The notes under the pieces: generated by a model | What the model was told of the DNA's origin: nothing | Database searches by the model: none | The model's input: only the letters and a program-made list of their open reading frames with translations | Position numbers and translations under genes: made by a program | Assembly (NCBI GenBank): GCA_002420145.1 | Contig: DIHL01000065.1 | Span: 1-45,327 of the forward strand | Source: Bacteroidetes bacterium UBA5697 | GTDB taxonomy: Bacteria; Bacteroidota; Bacteroidia; B-17B0; Aurantibacillaceae | Direction of reading: 5' to 3' | DNA length: 45,327 bases | Shown here: positions 25,497 to 34,525 of the stretch, piece after piece | Layout: each line of letters starts with the position of its first letter | Position numbering within the stretch: position 1 is the first letter of the stretch

Positions 25497-27184
25497 ATTT
25501 GTTTTTTACAATGTTCTATACTTTCTTTAATTTGTTTCTCTTCTTTCAAAGTGGCAATTTCTTTAGTTAAGGCTAAGTTATAATACTCAATCGCTTTTGC
25601 ATTATTTTTTCGAGATGCAAAATAATCGCCAAGAATCTGATACATATAATAACTCTCAGAATTAGATTGAATAAAGGCATTTTCGAACTGTGGCGATAAT
25701 TGAATTTTATCAGAAGCCTTGGTAATAAATTGAATGTAGTGTTTTAAGTTTTTAAACATTATAAAGTTTTGATAAGCTCTAGTTTTTAAAAATTCATCCG
25801 CAGGAATTGTTAAAGCATTTTCATTAATATCTTTTTGTGAATTGATTTTTGAAGCATTTGCAAAAACTGAATCTAAATTATAACAAACAAACTTACCACA
25901 CTGAAAAGGATTAGCACTCACCCACATCAATCTATCTTGAGGTTTAAATATAACTGCGTGATGAGCTAACAATTGATTTAATCCTTTCTCATTAGTTAAT
26001 CCAATATTCTTATCATTTAATCCTTTTTGATTTCTTAAAATAGCTGCCGCTTGTGTATAATTTATAGTATCAGATTGACTCAATAATTGTTTTAATCGCA
26101 CACTTCTATATAAAGATGAACTTTCTATTTGATTGGTTAGGTTTGCTATATCATTGGCATAATCTGGTCCTTGATAATGATTAGGACAAATAATTTGATT
26201 TGAATTAGGCACTTCATAAACATCCATTTTTTCAGGAGATTTTTCGATACTGATGGTTTTATTATCTGATGCACTTCCAATTAAAATACTTTCCGATACA
26301 AACACATCTCTGGATTGTGCAATAGCAATAGCTTCATTGATGTTTCTAGCGTATTGCAAAATCTCTCTTGCCAACAAGGCTATAGGCGTTGCCGCATCTG
26401 TTGGAATAGAACTTTTAGCGGCATTAATCGTGACCGTTAAACCTTTATCGTTCATGCCACTGCATGCGCCAATAAAACCACTCCAAGTTACTGTTACAAA
26501 TTTATAACCTCTTTTAGGGTTGGTAAACTGAACAATTTTATTTTTAGCAAAATCATCTCCACTATAAAAATCAAAATTACGACCTACTAATAATTTTCCA
26601 TCAGCACTTTTTTTATCCCATACCGAAAACGCAGTACAACCTACTACCATATTCTTATCTTGAAGCGCATGACCGATATCATGAGCGCCATGATAATTTA
26701 AAATACGATGATATTTAGGGGCAATAAAATCATATTTATCGCTAGCGTATTTTGAAATCCCTAAAATTTCTTCTTTGTATTCATCTGTAATATGATCAGG
26801 TAAATGACGGTTAAAATATCCAACAAAATATTTTAAAAATTTTAAGTAATTCAAATCTGGAACTAAAATTTGAATTTGATGAAAAAAAGCATCTTCTTGA
26901 AATTCATGCAATTCTTTGGTTAGCATTCCATTCGCTACGCCTCTTTCATAACCATCACCTTCCACATACAATTCCCACAAACCACTTTCATGATGTCTTA
27001 ACCAATTATTATTGACTTTATAAAATTCTTTTGAAACAGTTTCTCTTTTCCAATCCAGCGTTGTGTCATTTTTTAGTTCAGGCACATCAATTTGAACGGC
27101 GATGATGAAATAAATAAAAAAACATACTAGTAGTATAGTAAATACTAGAAGGGTTCTTAATATTATTTTACGGAGTTTACGCAT
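25493..27184 (-). CDS. Membrane-anchored C45-family Ntn-hydrolase (acyltransferase/amidase-like)
   Basis: 563 residues with an N-terminal membrane anchor (about 7-30) and an extracytoplasmic body. The Ntn-hydrolase region has V-V-G-C-T-A-F-S-V-W with the putative nucleophile Cys183, followed by L-L-V-G-R-N-F-D-F (198-206), T-W-S-G-F-I-G-A-C-S-G-M-N-D-K-G-L-T-V-T-I-N-A and later C-P-N-H-Y. This is the pattern of peptidase family C45 (acyl-CoA:6-aminopenicillanate acyltransferase-like), in which autocleavage exposes the Cys. Unlike the fungal enzyme, here about 180 residues precede the Cys, and the C-terminus (about 505-563) looks TPR-like. The natural substrate is unknown. Confidence 0.78.
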   Translation of the reverse strand: MRKLRKIILRTLLVFTILLVCFFIYFIIAVQIDVPELKNDTTLDWKRETVSKEFYKVNNNWLRHHESGLWELYVEGDGYERGVANGMLTKELHEFQEDAFFHQIQILVPDLNYLKFLKYFVGYFNRHLPDHITDEYKEEILGISKYASDKYDFIAPKYHRILNYHGAHDIGHALQDKNMVVGCTAFSVWDKKSADGKLLVGRNFDFYSGDDFAKNKIVQFTNPKRGYKFVTVTWSGFIGACSGMNDKGLTVTINAAKSSIPTDAATPIALLAREILQYARNINEAIAIAQSRDVFVSESILIGSASDNKTISIEKSPEKMDVYEVPNSNQIICPNHYQGPDYANDIANLTNQIESSSLYRSVRLKQLLSQSDTINYTQAAAILRNQKGLNDKNIGLTNEKGLNQLLAHHAVIFKPQDRLMWVSANPFQCGKFVCYNLDSVFANASKINSQKDINENALTIPADEFLKTRAYQNFIMFKNLKHYIQFITKASDKIQLSPQFENAFIQSNSESYYMYQILGDYFASRKNNAKAIEYYNLALTKEIATLKEEKQIKESIEHCKKQI

Positions 27185-27197
27185 GGTTTAAGGATAG

Positions 27198-27205
27198 CAA
27201 ATTTA
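27198..27205 (-). promoter_or_regulatory. -7 element TAAATTTG of the C45 operon
   Basis: A perfect TAnnTTTG on the minus strand, ending 13 bases before the ATG at 27184, giving a very short leader. No TTG at -33. Confidence 0.5.
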
Positions 27206-27276
27206 CGGAAAATCCTTGAATAGAAAGCAGATAAGACTTCGCTTATGATTAATTATGATTTAAGATATAAGGGCAT

Positions 27277-27421
27277 TTAACCACATAGAAACATAGGAAT
27301 TATTGAAATAAAAGTAAGGGATAGAAAAACACGTTTTTTTAACATAGAGTATTATGTGTAAAGCGCAGCTTCTATAAAATCCTATAGCAAACCAACACGA
27401 ACTATGTCTCTATGTGGTTAA
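27277..27421. repeat. 145-bp intergenic element with 20-bp terminal inverted repeats
   Basis: The left end (27277-27296, starting TTAACCACATAGA) and right end (27402-27421, ending TATGTGGTTAA) are reverse complements with one mismatch in 20 bases. The interior is non-coding and AT-rich. Size and structure fit a MITE or REP-type element. It is the main content of the gene-free stretch 27185-27476. Confidence 0.7.
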
Positions 27422-27430
27422 AAAACAAAA

Positions 27431-27458
27431 AGCCCCTCCGCCAGCTGGCGGAAGGGCT
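27431..27458 (-). terminator. Terminator of the lipoprotein gene
   Basis: A 12-bp stem with one mismatch (27431-27442 with 27447-27458), very G-C rich (CCGCC-AGCT-GGCGG core), followed on the minus strand by a T run (the AAAAA before 27431). It ends transcription of 27477-28328. Confidence 0.85.
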
Positions 27459-27476
27459 CTTTAAATTTTAATTGTC

Positions 27477-28328
27477 TTACTTAACAATAGATGCTCTTAA
27501 AGCGTAAATCTTTTCAGAGATAGTTTTGAAGTTAGCGTCTTTTAAATCTTTAGGATCTTTAATTGCATCGATCTCAGTGTGGATTTTCTTTAACTCATCG
27601 TTTAAAGCAACACACTCTTTTTTGTCTTTGTAATCATTTAATAAATCAGTTAAGTTTTTTAAATAAAAACGTTGATCCCATAAATGTTTGTATGCTTTTT
27701 CTTTAACAGCCGCATCTTTAACACCTTCTGTAATTTTACAAGTTAAATATAAGCTCTCAACCCATGAACCTGCAAATACAGAAGAAGCTGTATAAACACG
27801 CTCATTAGTTCTTAAATAAGAATCACTCTTAACAAAAATTTCGTCTAATATTTTTAATAATGAATCTTTATTAGATAAATTTTTCTCTGCACGCTTACCT
27901 ACCATTTGGTCTACAGCACTTTTTAAACCTAATGCATCAGATGTAGTCACTACAGTTTTCATATATTTTAATACATCTTCGCCTTTGTTATTCACCATTG
28001 CATAAGACATATCGATATTGAATACTCCTAAAGCTAAAGCTTTAGAAAATTCGCTACTAGCTGCCAATTGTTTCTTAGCATCTACTAATAAAGTATTATT
28101 ATAATCAACTCCCCATCCAGAAATTTCGTTGATGCTGCCCACAGGAGATGGAATATTTGCTATAGCAAAATCAAATTTGAATTTAGTTTCTTCGTTAACA
28201 GTAATAGGCGTTGTATCTTTTGGTGCTTCGGCAGTTACATTTTCTGCAATTTCCTCAGATGGTTTATCACCACATGATACTAACATGATTGACATAGAAA
28301 TGCTTGTAGCAAGAAATAATTTATTCAT
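27477..28328 (-). CDS. Putative lipoprotein of unknown function
   Basis: 283 residues with a signal segment ending L-V-S-C (Cys19 as lipidation site) and an acidic linker (about 20-45). The remainder is predicted helical with many Lys and Asp, without recognised domains. A small repeated-helix impression (K-D-A-A-V-K-E-K-A-Y, K-D-P-K-D-L-K-D-A) fits an extracytoplasmic helical bundle. Monocistronic, with its own promoter and terminator. Function not assigned. Confidence 0.72.
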   Translation of the reverse strand: MNKLFLATSISMSIMLVSCGDKPSEEIAENVTAEAPKDTTPITVNEETKFKFDFAIANIPSPVGSINEISGWGVDYNNTLLVDAKKQLAASSEFSKALALGVFNIDMSYAMVNNKGEDVLKYMKTVVTTSDALGLKSAVDQMVGKRAEKNLSNKDSLLKILDEIFVKSDSYLRTNERVYTASSVFAGSWVESLYLTCKITEGVKDAAVKEKAYKHLWDQRFYLKNLTDLLNDYKDKKECVALNDELKKIHTEIDAIKDPKDLKDANFKTISEKIYALRASIVK

Positions 28329-28351
28329 TTTCAGGTTTTTAAAAAGTTACA

Positions 28352-28381
28352 CAAAAATAAGAGTCTTCTTTTAATATGCAA
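28352..28381 (-). promoter_or_regulatory. Promoter of the lipoprotein gene (TTG-N19-TATTTTTG)
   Basis: On the minus strand TTG (28381-28379), 19-base spacer, TATTTTTG (28359-28352), ending 23 bases before the ATG at 28328. A full match to the Bacteroidota consensus. Confidence 0.75.
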
Positions 28382-28427
28382 CAACCAAAACCATAAATAA
28401 GATTTTAATAATGTATGTTTTATTAAC

Positions 28428-28459
28428 AAAAAAGGGTCTGTTTTCACTGACCCTTTTTT
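28428..28459. terminator. Terminator of the efflux operon
   Basis: AAAAAAGGGTC (28428-28438) pairs perfectly with GACCCTTTTTT (28449-28459). It lies just after the pump gene's stop on the minus strand and ends the tetR-tolC-adaptor-pump operon. Confidence 0.9.
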
Positions 28460-28468
28460 AACAAATGA

Positions 28469-31400
28469 CTATCGATCTAGATCTCCGTAGTCTAATTTCT
28501 TGCGTTGCATCAATAATATTAACTGGCAAACAGCTACAAAAAACGGCACATACATAATAACTTTTGGTAAATCAAAGTGTGCTAAAATCACCTCCGCTTT
28601 ACGTTTTAATCGTTCAGCAATTAAATACATTGCAGGAACTAATAATAAAGTTAAGAAGGTAGCGAATGCTAAACCAAATATCATGGTCCAACTTAAAGGC
28701 CCCCAAAACACGACGTTATCTCCACCAAAATGAATATGAGGTTGGCCATGAACTAATAATTCTTCGAAATCAATATTTAAACCAACAGCCAAAGGAATTA
28801 AACCTAAGATAGCAGCCGTTGCCGTTAAGAATACTGGCGTCATACGTGTTCTTCCTGCATCAACTGTTGCCTCATATAAACTTACACCTCTTAGTCTTTC
28901 CTCTTCGGCAAACTCAACCAACAAGATACCATTTCGCACTACAATACCTGCTAAGGCCACAATACCAATACCAGTCATAACTATACTCATATCCATTTTA
29001 AAGATAGCAGTACCTAATAATACACCAATTACACTTAACACAATTTCCGATAAGATAATAATTGGCTTACCTATTGAGTTGAATTGGATTACTAATACTA
29101 ATAAAATAATACCAATTGCTATAATCATAGCGTTCCCCAAGAATTCACCTGTTTCTGCTTGTTCTTCTTGCTGTCCTGTAAATTTAACCTCAACTGCTCC
29201 AGTTGGTTTAAATTGTTTTGCAACTTGTTCTAACTGAGCCACAACATTATTAGCATTAAATCCTTCCAATACATCAGATGATAAAGTAATGACACGTTTG
29301 TTTTGTTTACGTTTAATCCCACCATAAGTATTTTCATAACGCACATCGCAAAATGCAGACAAAGGCACCGAACGAATCATTCCCATCATATTCATATCAC
29401 GGAACGTAATCACTAAATTTTTAATTTGTTCGACATTTGTTCTTTGGTCGTATTTGTAACGTAATTGAATAGGATACTCATCATTAGCATCTCTAAACTT
29501 ACTTGGATTATCAATACCAAATACTGCTTTACGAATTTCCATAGCTAATTGAGCAGATGAAATCCCTTCTCTATTTGCACGCTCTCTGTCAACATCAAAA
29601 ACAATTTCGGGTTTGTTATCTACAAAATCTGTTTTCAAATCAGCAACACCTGGCACTTCAGATGTTTGTAAAAAGCGTTTTAGTTTTTGAGCATTATCTA
29701 CTAACTCTTCAAACTTATCACCTCTGATTTCGATATTTATTGGCTTACCTACCGGAGGACCAGCTTGCTCTTTATTTGCGGTAACTTCGGCACCTGCAAT
29801 ATTCCATTTAGTAGCTTGAATTTCTTTTAAATACTTCATGGTGCTTTCTCCGTTACGTTCGCTAAACTCAACGAAGTTAATCGCAATTTTACCACGGTTA
29901 GCATAAGAATTTTGATCTTCATCTTGAGGGTCGGTAACGCCAATGGTTACATTTGTAATCATTGATGATACAATTGGATTATTTTCTCCGATAATAGAAT
30001 TTACTTTTTTCTCTACAATTTTCATTACCTCGTTTGTTTTTGCAGGGTCAGTACCTTCTGGTAATTTCACATAAACAAAAACATTATTAGGGTCACCTTC
30101 AGGGAAGAATACAACGTTAGGAGAACGTAATTTCATTAATACAATAGAAAAAATAAATAATCCAATCGTCATCAATAATAATTGATACGGACGTTTTAAT
30201 CCCCATACTAATAAATTAGTGTAACCTCGTTGAATAGATGGCCATGTTTTAGTTTGAAATTTTTCGATGACTTTATATAAAAACAAACGGTGTATTACCA
30301 TAAATAAAGCAAAGAACAACATCAAGTTTCCAAATGCTAAATGTCCGCTTGCATAACAAATCACAGCAATTAAAGCATATAGTCCAAGTCTCATCCATGC
30401 TTTACGGGTAATTTTCCCATACTCTTTAAACTCTTCTTTATGTGGTTTCATAAAATCAACCGCAAACACAGGATTAATAATATACGCAACAAATAAAGAA
30501 GCTAATAAAGTAACAATTAATGTTATTGGTAAGTAAAACATGAATTTACCAATAATACCTGGCCAAAATGCCAATGGAATAAATGGTGCTAAGGTTGTAA
30601 TAGTTCCGCTTAATACAGGCAAAAATACTTCTCCAGCTGCTTTTTTAGCGGCTGTTTTAATATCAATTTTTCCGTTATCAAAAATACGGTGTGTGTTTTC
30701 AATTACCACAATCGCATCATCTACCACAATACCCAAAGCAAGAAGAAAGGCAAATAACACAATCATATTCATAGAGAATCCCATGCTAGGCATAAATATA
30801 AATGCAATAAACATAGATAATGGAACTGAAAGAGCAACAAACAAAGCGTTGGTTACACCCATAAAGAACATTAAAATTAAGGTTACTAAAATGAATCCAA
30901 TAATAATGGTGTTAATTAAATCATGCAAAGTCAACTTTGTTTTATCAGATTGATCTGCCGTAATCTTCACATCAATGTTTGAAGGAAATTCAGTTTTCTT
31001 TAACTCCTCAATATGTTCTTTAATTTTATCAGAAGCAGAAATTAAATTTTCACCAGCACGTTTAATAACATTTAGAGTGATAACGTTTTTACCTGCTAAA
31101 CGAGCATAACTTTCTGTTTCTTTAACTGTATCAACTACATTGGCAAAATCTTTTAAATACATTTTAGAACCAGATTGAGATGTAATTAATAAATTTTTAA
31201 TTTCATCAACTGTTTTAAATTCGTTTTTAATACTGATAGTTCTCTTAGTACCATCCATAGGAATTTGTCCGCCACTAATAGTCACGTTTTCATAACCAAT
31301 AGAACGTTCTATATCTCCCATTGTTAATTGCATAGATTGCATTTTATACATATCTAAGTTGATTTGAATTTCTCTGTCAGGAGCTCCAATCATTTTAACT

Positions 31401-31930
31401 TCGGTAATTTCTTTAAGACCTTCAATTCTATCTTTTAAATCATCGGCATATTCTTTTAATTTTTGTAAATCCATATCGCCCGCAATATTGATGTACATAA
31501 TTGGCATTTCAGAAAAGGCTAACTCTTTTACAAAAGGTTGACGAGTTAAACCTGCAGGTAAATCAGACTTTGCTTCATCAACTTTATCTTTAACAGACTG
31601 ACGAGCTTTATCAACAGTAATATTGGTATTAAACTCTACCGTAATTAACGACACATCTTGCATAGAGTTACTCGTTAATTTTTTTACTCCAGGAATTGAT
31701 TTTAATTTTTTCTCTAGAGGCTTAGTAATGGTGTTTTCAATATTACTAGGTGAATTACCAGCATATACAGTACTCACAAAAAACTTAGGTACAACAATAT
31801 CTGGAAAACTTTCTTTGGGTAGTTTGTTATACGACATAACTCCCCAAATGGATATGATAATAGTAACGATATAAATCGCTGTTTTATTATCTATAGACCA
31901 ACTACTTGGTTTAAATTCTTTAAAATTCAT
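28469..31930 (-). CDS. RND-family efflux pump, inner-membrane permease
   Basis: 1153 residues, longer than AcrB (about 1050). The plan is TM1 (about 18-36), a porter domain, TM2-6 with the proton-relay pair Asp404-Asp405 in L-G-I-V-V-D-D-A-I-V-V-I-E-N, a second porter domain and TM7-12. At the position of the relay Lys940 of AcrB the motif reads V-V-R-N-G-I-L-L-V-E-F, with Arg instead of Lys. About 90 residues around 490-580 form an insertion with two extra hydrophobic segments, and a further hydrophobic segment lies at the very C-terminus. It pumps hydrophobic compounds (HAE1-like) out of the periplasm with the adaptor and TolC partner encoded upstream. Confidence 0.93.
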   Translation of the reverse strand: MNFKEFKPSSWSIDNKTAIYIVTIIISIWGVMSYNKLPKESFPDIVVPKFFVSTVYAGNSPSNIENTITKPLEKKLKSIPGVKKLTSNSMQDVSLITVEFNTNITVDKARQSVKDKVDEAKSDLPAGLTRQPFVKELAFSEMPIMYINIAGDMDLQKLKEYADDLKDRIEGLKEITEVKMIGAPDREIQINLDMYKMQSMQLTMGDIERSIGYENVTISGGQIPMDGTKRTISIKNEFKTVDEIKNLLITSQSGSKMYLKDFANVVDTVKETESYARLAGKNVITLNVIKRAGENLISASDKIKEHIEELKKTEFPSNIDVKITADQSDKTKLTLHDLINTIIIGFILVTLILMFFMGVTNALFVALSVPLSMFIAFIFMPSMGFSMNMIVLFAFLLALGIVVDDAIVVIENTHRIFDNGKIDIKTAAKKAAGEVFLPVLSGTITTLAPFIPLAFWPGIIGKFMFYLPITLIVTLLASLFVAYIINPVFAVDFMKPHKEEFKEYGKITRKAWMRLGLYALIAVICYASGHLAFGNLMLFFALFMVIHRLFLYKVIEKFQTKTWPSIQRGYTNLLVWGLKRPYQLLLMTIGLFIFSIVLMKLRSPNVVFFPEGDPNNVFVYVKLPEGTDPAKTNEVMKIVEKKVNSIIGENNPIVSSMITNVTIGVTDPQDEDQNSYANRGKIAINFVEFSERNGESTMKYLKEIQATKWNIAGAEVTANKEQAGPPVGKPINIEIRGDKFEELVDNAQKLKRFLQTSEVPGVADLKTDFVDNKPEIVFDVDRERANREGISSAQLAMEIRKAVFGIDNPSKFRDANDEYPIQLRYKYDQRTNVEQIKNLVITFRDMNMMGMIRSVPLSAFCDVRYENTYGGIKRKQNKRVITLSSDVLEGFNANNVVAQLEQVAKQFKPTGAVEVKFTGQQEEQAETGEFLGNAMIIAIGIILLVLVIQFNSIGKPIIILSEIVLSVIGVLLGTAIFKMDMSIVMTGIGIVALAGIVVRNGILLVEFAEEERLRGVSLYEATVDAGRTRMTPVFLTATAAILGLIPLAVGLNIDFEELLVHGQPHIHFGGDNVVFWGPLSWTMIFGLAFATFLTLLLVPAMYLIAERLKRKAEVILAHFDLPKVIMYVPFFVAVCQLILLMQRKKLDYGDLDR

Positions 31931-31955
31931 ATGTTTATATATTATGTTTAGTTGT

Positions 31956-31995
31956 CATATGGCTTACATCATTTGTGTGTATAAACCATATGGCT
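31956..31995. repeat. Pair of CATATGGCT direct repeats
   Basis: CATATGGCT occurs at 31956-31964 and 31987-31995, start-to-start spacing 31 bases, in the 76-base gap between the adaptor and pump genes. It is about three helical turns apart; significance is unknown. Confidence 0.35.
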
Positions 31996-32006
31996 ATTTC
32001 ATCTAA

Positions 32007-33113
32007 TTATTTTTTTATTTCAATAGCATCGCCATCGTTTAATCCATCGTAACCAGACATAATTAATAAATCTGTTTCAGATAAACCCTGTGTAATTTCA
32101 ACTCTACCATTATACTCTTTTCCAAGTGTTACCATACGTTTAGCTGCTTTTTTACCGTCAGCTAATAAAACAAATGGGGTTCCTTTTAAATCCTTTTGGA
32201 TATAATTTAATGGAATAGAAATAACTGGCTTTGCTGATTTGTAATCATTAATATTAATGATAGCAATTTGATTTGGGTGATATTCTTTTTTGTCATCTAA
32301 AGCAATTTCAACACCAAATGTTCTGTTTAATGTATTAATAGCACGAGATGAATAACTGATATAAGAATTTAAACTATCATTCGAATCAGGAAACTTAATA
32401 ATAACCTCAGCACCTTTATGAACTCTTGATGCATAGCTTTCTGCTAAATCAGCTTTTAATTTCAAATTATTAAAATTAATTACTCTTATTGCTGGCATAC
32501 CAGGGGCAGTTAATTGTCCTAATTTTATATCAACGGCATCTACCGTTCCATTAATTGGAGAAATAATCTTTGTCATACGAACTTGCTCTTGTAAAGTAGC
32601 TAGCTTTTTCTCCATACTTTCTTTTTGAGTTTTAGCTTGAAGAAATTGTACTTCTGTTCCTATTTTTTGTTCCCACAATGCTTTTTGTTTTTCATACAAC
32701 TGATTCACTAATTCAGCATTAGTTTGTAAATCAGAAATACTTTGTTGCAAGGCGCGAGCATCTGTTTCTGCTAACACTTGCCCTTTAACAACTTGCTCTC
32801 CTGTTTTTACATTTATTTTAGTAATAGTTCCTGGCATTTCTGATGAAAGAGAAACACTTTCTTCTGCATCTACTCTACCCTGAACATTGATATATGTTTT
32901 AAAAATTGCTGGAGTTAAAACTCCCGCCTCAACTAAAGTGAATTTCTTAGCAGAATCTCCTTCCAACTTAGAAATCTTAGTAGAAATTTCTGATAATTGA
33001 GTTTTTAATTCGGCTTGTTGAGCTTTTAAATCTGTCAAACTTTCTGAGTCACCTCCTCCACATGAAGCCAGAAATAATGAAGAAGAAAGAACTGGGATTA
33101 TAAATTGTTTCAT
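32007..33113 (-). CDS. RND efflux periplasmic adaptor (membrane fusion protein), lipoprotein
   Basis: About 368 residues from the ATG at 33113. The signal segment ends in L-A-S-C-G-G-G, so the mature protein is an inner-membrane lipoprotein as in AcrA. A short heptad-like coiled coil follows the lipid anchor. The sequence then follows the HlyD/AcrA plan: N-terminal lipoyl half (V-S-L-S-S-E-M-P-G-T-I-T-K-I-N-V-K-T-G-E-Q-V-V-K-G), helical hairpin, second lipoyl half (I-I-S-P-I-N-G-T-V-D-A-V-D-I-K-L-G-Q) and beta-barrel. A start at 33137 would add eight residues before the signal segment. It bridges the pump and the TolC protein. Confidence 0.92.
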   Translation of the reverse strand: MKQFIIPVLSSSLFLASCGGGDSESLTDLKAQQAELKTQLSEISTKISKLEGDSAKKFTLVEAGVLTPAIFKTYINVQGRVDAEESVSLSSEMPGTITKINVKTGEQVVKGQVLAETDARALQQSISDLQTNAELVNQLYEKQKALWEQKIGTEVQFLQAKTQKESMEKKLATLQEQVRMTKIISPINGTVDAVDIKLGQLTAPGMPAIRVINFNNLKLKADLAESYASRVHKGAEVIIKFPDSNDSLNSYISYSSRAINTLNRTFGVEIALDDKKEYHPNQIAIININDYKSAKPVISIPLNYIQKDLKGTPFVLLADGKKAAKRMVTLGKEYNGRVEITQGLSETDLLIMSGYDGLNDGDAIEIKK

Positions 33114-33170
33114 TTTTTTACTTTGAATGGTATACATATTTTTATCTTTTAATGTGATTACTTTAATTTT

Positions 33171-34514
33171 TTATTTAACTAATGTGCCGATTGCTTTTTG
33201 ATACTCAATTTTATAAACCATCAAATCATAAACAGCATTAAAATAATTTGTTTCTGACTCTTTTAAAGATGTTTGAGCATTAATTACTTCTAAATTAGAT
33301 CCTACACCTTGCTCATATTTTTTTTGAGCAACCGTATAAATACTTTTAGATAATTCTAAGTTTCGTTTTTGAACTTGTAAAGAAGAAATGGCGTTATTAT
33401 AATTTATAACAGCCGATGCTCCTTCTAATTCAATGGCTAATTGTAAGTTTTTTAAATTATTTTCTCCTTTTTTAAATTCTAACTTGGCTTGTTGTATTCT
33501 GTAGTGACGTTGAAACCCATCAAATAAATTTAATGATAATGTTGCTCCAATTAAGGCCGTTGGGAACCAACTATGTGTTCTATTAAAAAAATCTAAATCA
33601 TTTCTCATACCTGCATAACCAAGACTACCATATGCTACCAAGGTTGGCAAATATCCAAACTGTAAACGTTTTACATTAATGGTATTCAATCGTTGTTGAG
33701 ATTCTAATAACTGAAATTCACTTCTTTTTGCTACATCAATTTTAGATATACTTATTTCTGTATTGTCCGAAATATTTAATGAATCTGTTAGCATTAATTT
33801 ATCTTGTCCAGCATAACCCATTTGAAACTTCAATACGTTTTCGCTTAAACTAATTAAACGCTCTATTTTTTGTTTTTCAGTCGTTAAATTATTAAACGCC
33901 ACTTCCAATCTATCTACATCTATTTGCTCTACAAATCCTTGCTTATTAAATGCTTTGGTATCACTTAGTAATTTTTCTAATTTGGTAATGTTTGCATCTA
34001 ATAATTTAATTCTCTCCTTATTTACTAAAACACCATAATATGCTTTAGAAACTTGACTTACTAAATCAGTTTTACTTCTTGTTACATTAATATTCATTAA
34101 ACTGATATACTCTTTGGTTGCTTTTAATCCTACCAAATAATCAGCGCTAAATACCAGTAACGAAGCTTGCGCCGTTCCTGTTGCTTGAAAAGTAGTTCCG
34201 AATTTAACAGGCAAAAATGTTCCTGGAGGTGCTCCAAATATTTCACCAGGAATTAAAGATGTTGGTATCTCTAAGAAGTTCTTCATATCAACACTCACCC
34301 CTACTTGCGGCATAGCCATTCCTAAAACTTCTTTACGCTTATACTTAGCCATCAATACATCATTTTGACTATTTAAATAGTTAGGGCTATTCTTATAAGC
34401 ATAATCAATGGCTTGTTGTAAACTAAATGTATTAGAATTAGCCTCCTGCCCTTTTACGTTTAATACCATTATCGAAATAGCAACGAATAATGTGTATGTT
34501 TTCATTTTAATCAT
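33171..34514 (-). CDS. TolC-family outer-membrane efflux protein
   Basis: 447 residues with a signal peptide (cleavage near V-K-G-Q). It shows the duplicated OEP plan: an A-I-D-Y-A-Y-K-N-S-P-N-Y N-terminal repeat start, long helices alternating with short barrel strands (S-A-D-Y-L-V-G-L; S-L-N-L-F-D-G-F near 310), and the second-repeat ending with Y-E-Q-G-V-G-S-N-L-E-V-I-N-A-Q-T-S-L-K-E. It forms the outer-membrane channel for the adaptor and pump. An alternative start at 34505 (M-K-T-Y) is equally plausible; the upstream regulator stops 11 bases before 34514. Confidence 0.92.
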   Translation of the reverse strand: MIKMKTYTLFVAISIMVLNVKGQEANSNTFSLQQAIDYAYKNSPNYLNSQNDVLMAKYKRKEVLGMAMPQVGVSVDMKNFLEIPTSLIPGEIFGAPPGTFLPVKFGTTFQATGTAQASLLVFSADYLVGLKATKEYISLMNINVTRSKTDLVSQVSKAYYGVLVNKERIKLLDANITKLEKLLSDTKAFNKQGFVEQIDVDRLEVAFNNLTTEKQKIERLISLSENVLKFQMGYAGQDKLMLTDSLNISDNTEISISKIDVAKRSEFQLLESQQRLNTINVKRLQFGYLPTLVAYGSLGYAGMRNDLDFFNRTHSWFPTALIGATLSLNLFDGFQRHYRIQQAKLEFKKGENNLKNLQLAIELEGASAVINYNNAISSLQVQKRNLELSKSIYTVAQKKYEQGVGSNLEVINAQTSLKESETNYFNAVYDLMVYKIEYQKAIGTLVK

Positions 34515-34525
34515 ATATCTATTTT

